Origin: Rhizobium sp. ACO-34A | GTDB lineage: Bacteria; Pseudomonadota; Alphaproteobacteria; Rhizobiales; Rhizobiaceae | Reading direction: 5' to 3' | NCBI GenBank assembly: GCA_002600635.1 | Contig: CP021371.1 | Coordinates: 933,001-997,000, forward strand | Length of the DNA: 64,000 nucleotides | In this document: positions 63,835 to 64,000 of the stretch, piece by piece | How positions within the stretch are numbered: position 1 is the stretch's first letter | How the letters are laid out: each line of letters begins with the position of its first letter | Program-made: the position numbers and the translations under genes | The notes under the pieces: model-generated | Database searches by the model: none | What the model was told of the DNA's origin: nothing | Seen by the model: only the letters and a program-made list of their open reading frames with translations

Positions 63835-63885
63835 AGTTTCCTTGGGTGTTGGAAGATGGCCTGGGTTTTCCATCCGGCGTGCCCG

Positions 63886-63986
63886 GAGCAATTCCAGTAA
63901 AAGTGGGAACCGGTTTTGCGTCCGGAATTGCGTGAAACCAAAGAGATAGGGCATTGGAAGCGATTCCGTTGTCGTCGGAAATGCTC
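63886..63986 (+). repeat. Structured ~100-nt intergenic repeat, copy 2
   Basis: The ends pair perfectly with respect to the outer bases: gagcaattcc (63886-63895) with ggaaatgctc (63977-63986). The shared interior (cggttttgcgtccggaattg, then cgtgaaac and aaag) matches copy 1 at 9788-9886 closely. Both copies sit in intergenic DNA and keep closing-arm complementarity, so selection on structure is likely. It starts 52 bases after the GMC gene. Confidence 0.75.
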
Positions 63987-64000
63987 TAGTTTCCCCGGCG

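Overview
The window is GC-rich, gene-dense chromosomal DNA from an alphaproteobacterium of the Rhizobiaceae (Sinorhizobium/Ensifer, Shinella, Rhizobium or Agrobacterium relatives; the species cannot be fixed from the sequence). Support comes from a zwf-pgl-edd Entner-Doudoroff operon, the iron regulator RirA beside fbpA, a CbrA-type kinase beside a phasin gene, a DUF47-pit phosphate operon under a perfect Pho box, tRNA-His without an encoded G-1, and rhizobial-style palindromic intergenic repeats. Most of the region looks like ordinary core chromosome. There are no insertion sequences, prophage genes or CRISPR arrays.

Layout. 1-7.6 kb: a truncated PAS chemoreceptor, an AraC regulator divergent from a NepI-type efflux pump, DoxX, a NUDIX hydrolase, the DUF47-pit operon, a mosaic palindromic repeat and an unrecognised membrane protein. 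7.8-12.1 kb: edd, pgl and zwf, with a structured ~100-nt repeat between edd and pgl whose second copy closes the window. 12.2-16.2 kb: a putrescine-degradation pair (puuA, puuB) and a BaiN-like flavoprotein. 16.4-20.4 kb: an accessory-looking stretch with two tiny genes, a LysR/cupin pair and a two-gene unit of a trypsin-like protease plus a Trypco1-like partner. 20.5-23.5 kb: isocitrate lyase and its probable ScfR/RamB-type regulator, divergent across a cluster of TGTAAA sites. 23.6-27.7 kb: potFGHI putrescine import. 27.7-34.9 kb: AsmA, acetoacetyl-CoA synthetase, a candidate small RNA, a ferric-iron permease and an AraC regulator.

35-41.2 kb: a wrecked autotransporter, a lipoprotein, a cbrA-like kinase gene broken by a one-base frameshift, a phasin and tRNA-His. 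41.2-45 kb: a heavy-metal P-type ATPase behind a textbook MerR-family promoter, and an L,D-transpeptidase. 45-50.2 kb: a LysR regulator divergent from hglS, a FAD oxidase and an aminotransferase, together a plausible 2-aminoadipate to 2-oxoglutarate route. 50.4-53.2 kb: two HupE/UreJ paralogues, an unknown multi-TM protein and a DUF1007 protein with an EF-hand-like loop, a candidate metal-uptake module. 53.2-60.2 kb: LysR/mmsA, DUF898, an M48 peptidase and a chemoreceptor. 60.3-63.8 kb: fbpA and rirA divergent across an IRO box, then a GMC oxidoreductase.

Metabolically the genes cover sugar entry through the Entner-Doudoroff route, polyamine import and breakdown, acetate/PHB/acetoacetate carbon cycling (aceA, acetoacetyl-CoA synthetase, phasin), valine and lysine-type degradation, and phosphate, iron and metal homeostasis. 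The least explained parts are the protease/Trypco1 pair, the HupE/DUF1007 cluster, the candidate sRNA and the frameshifted kinase.
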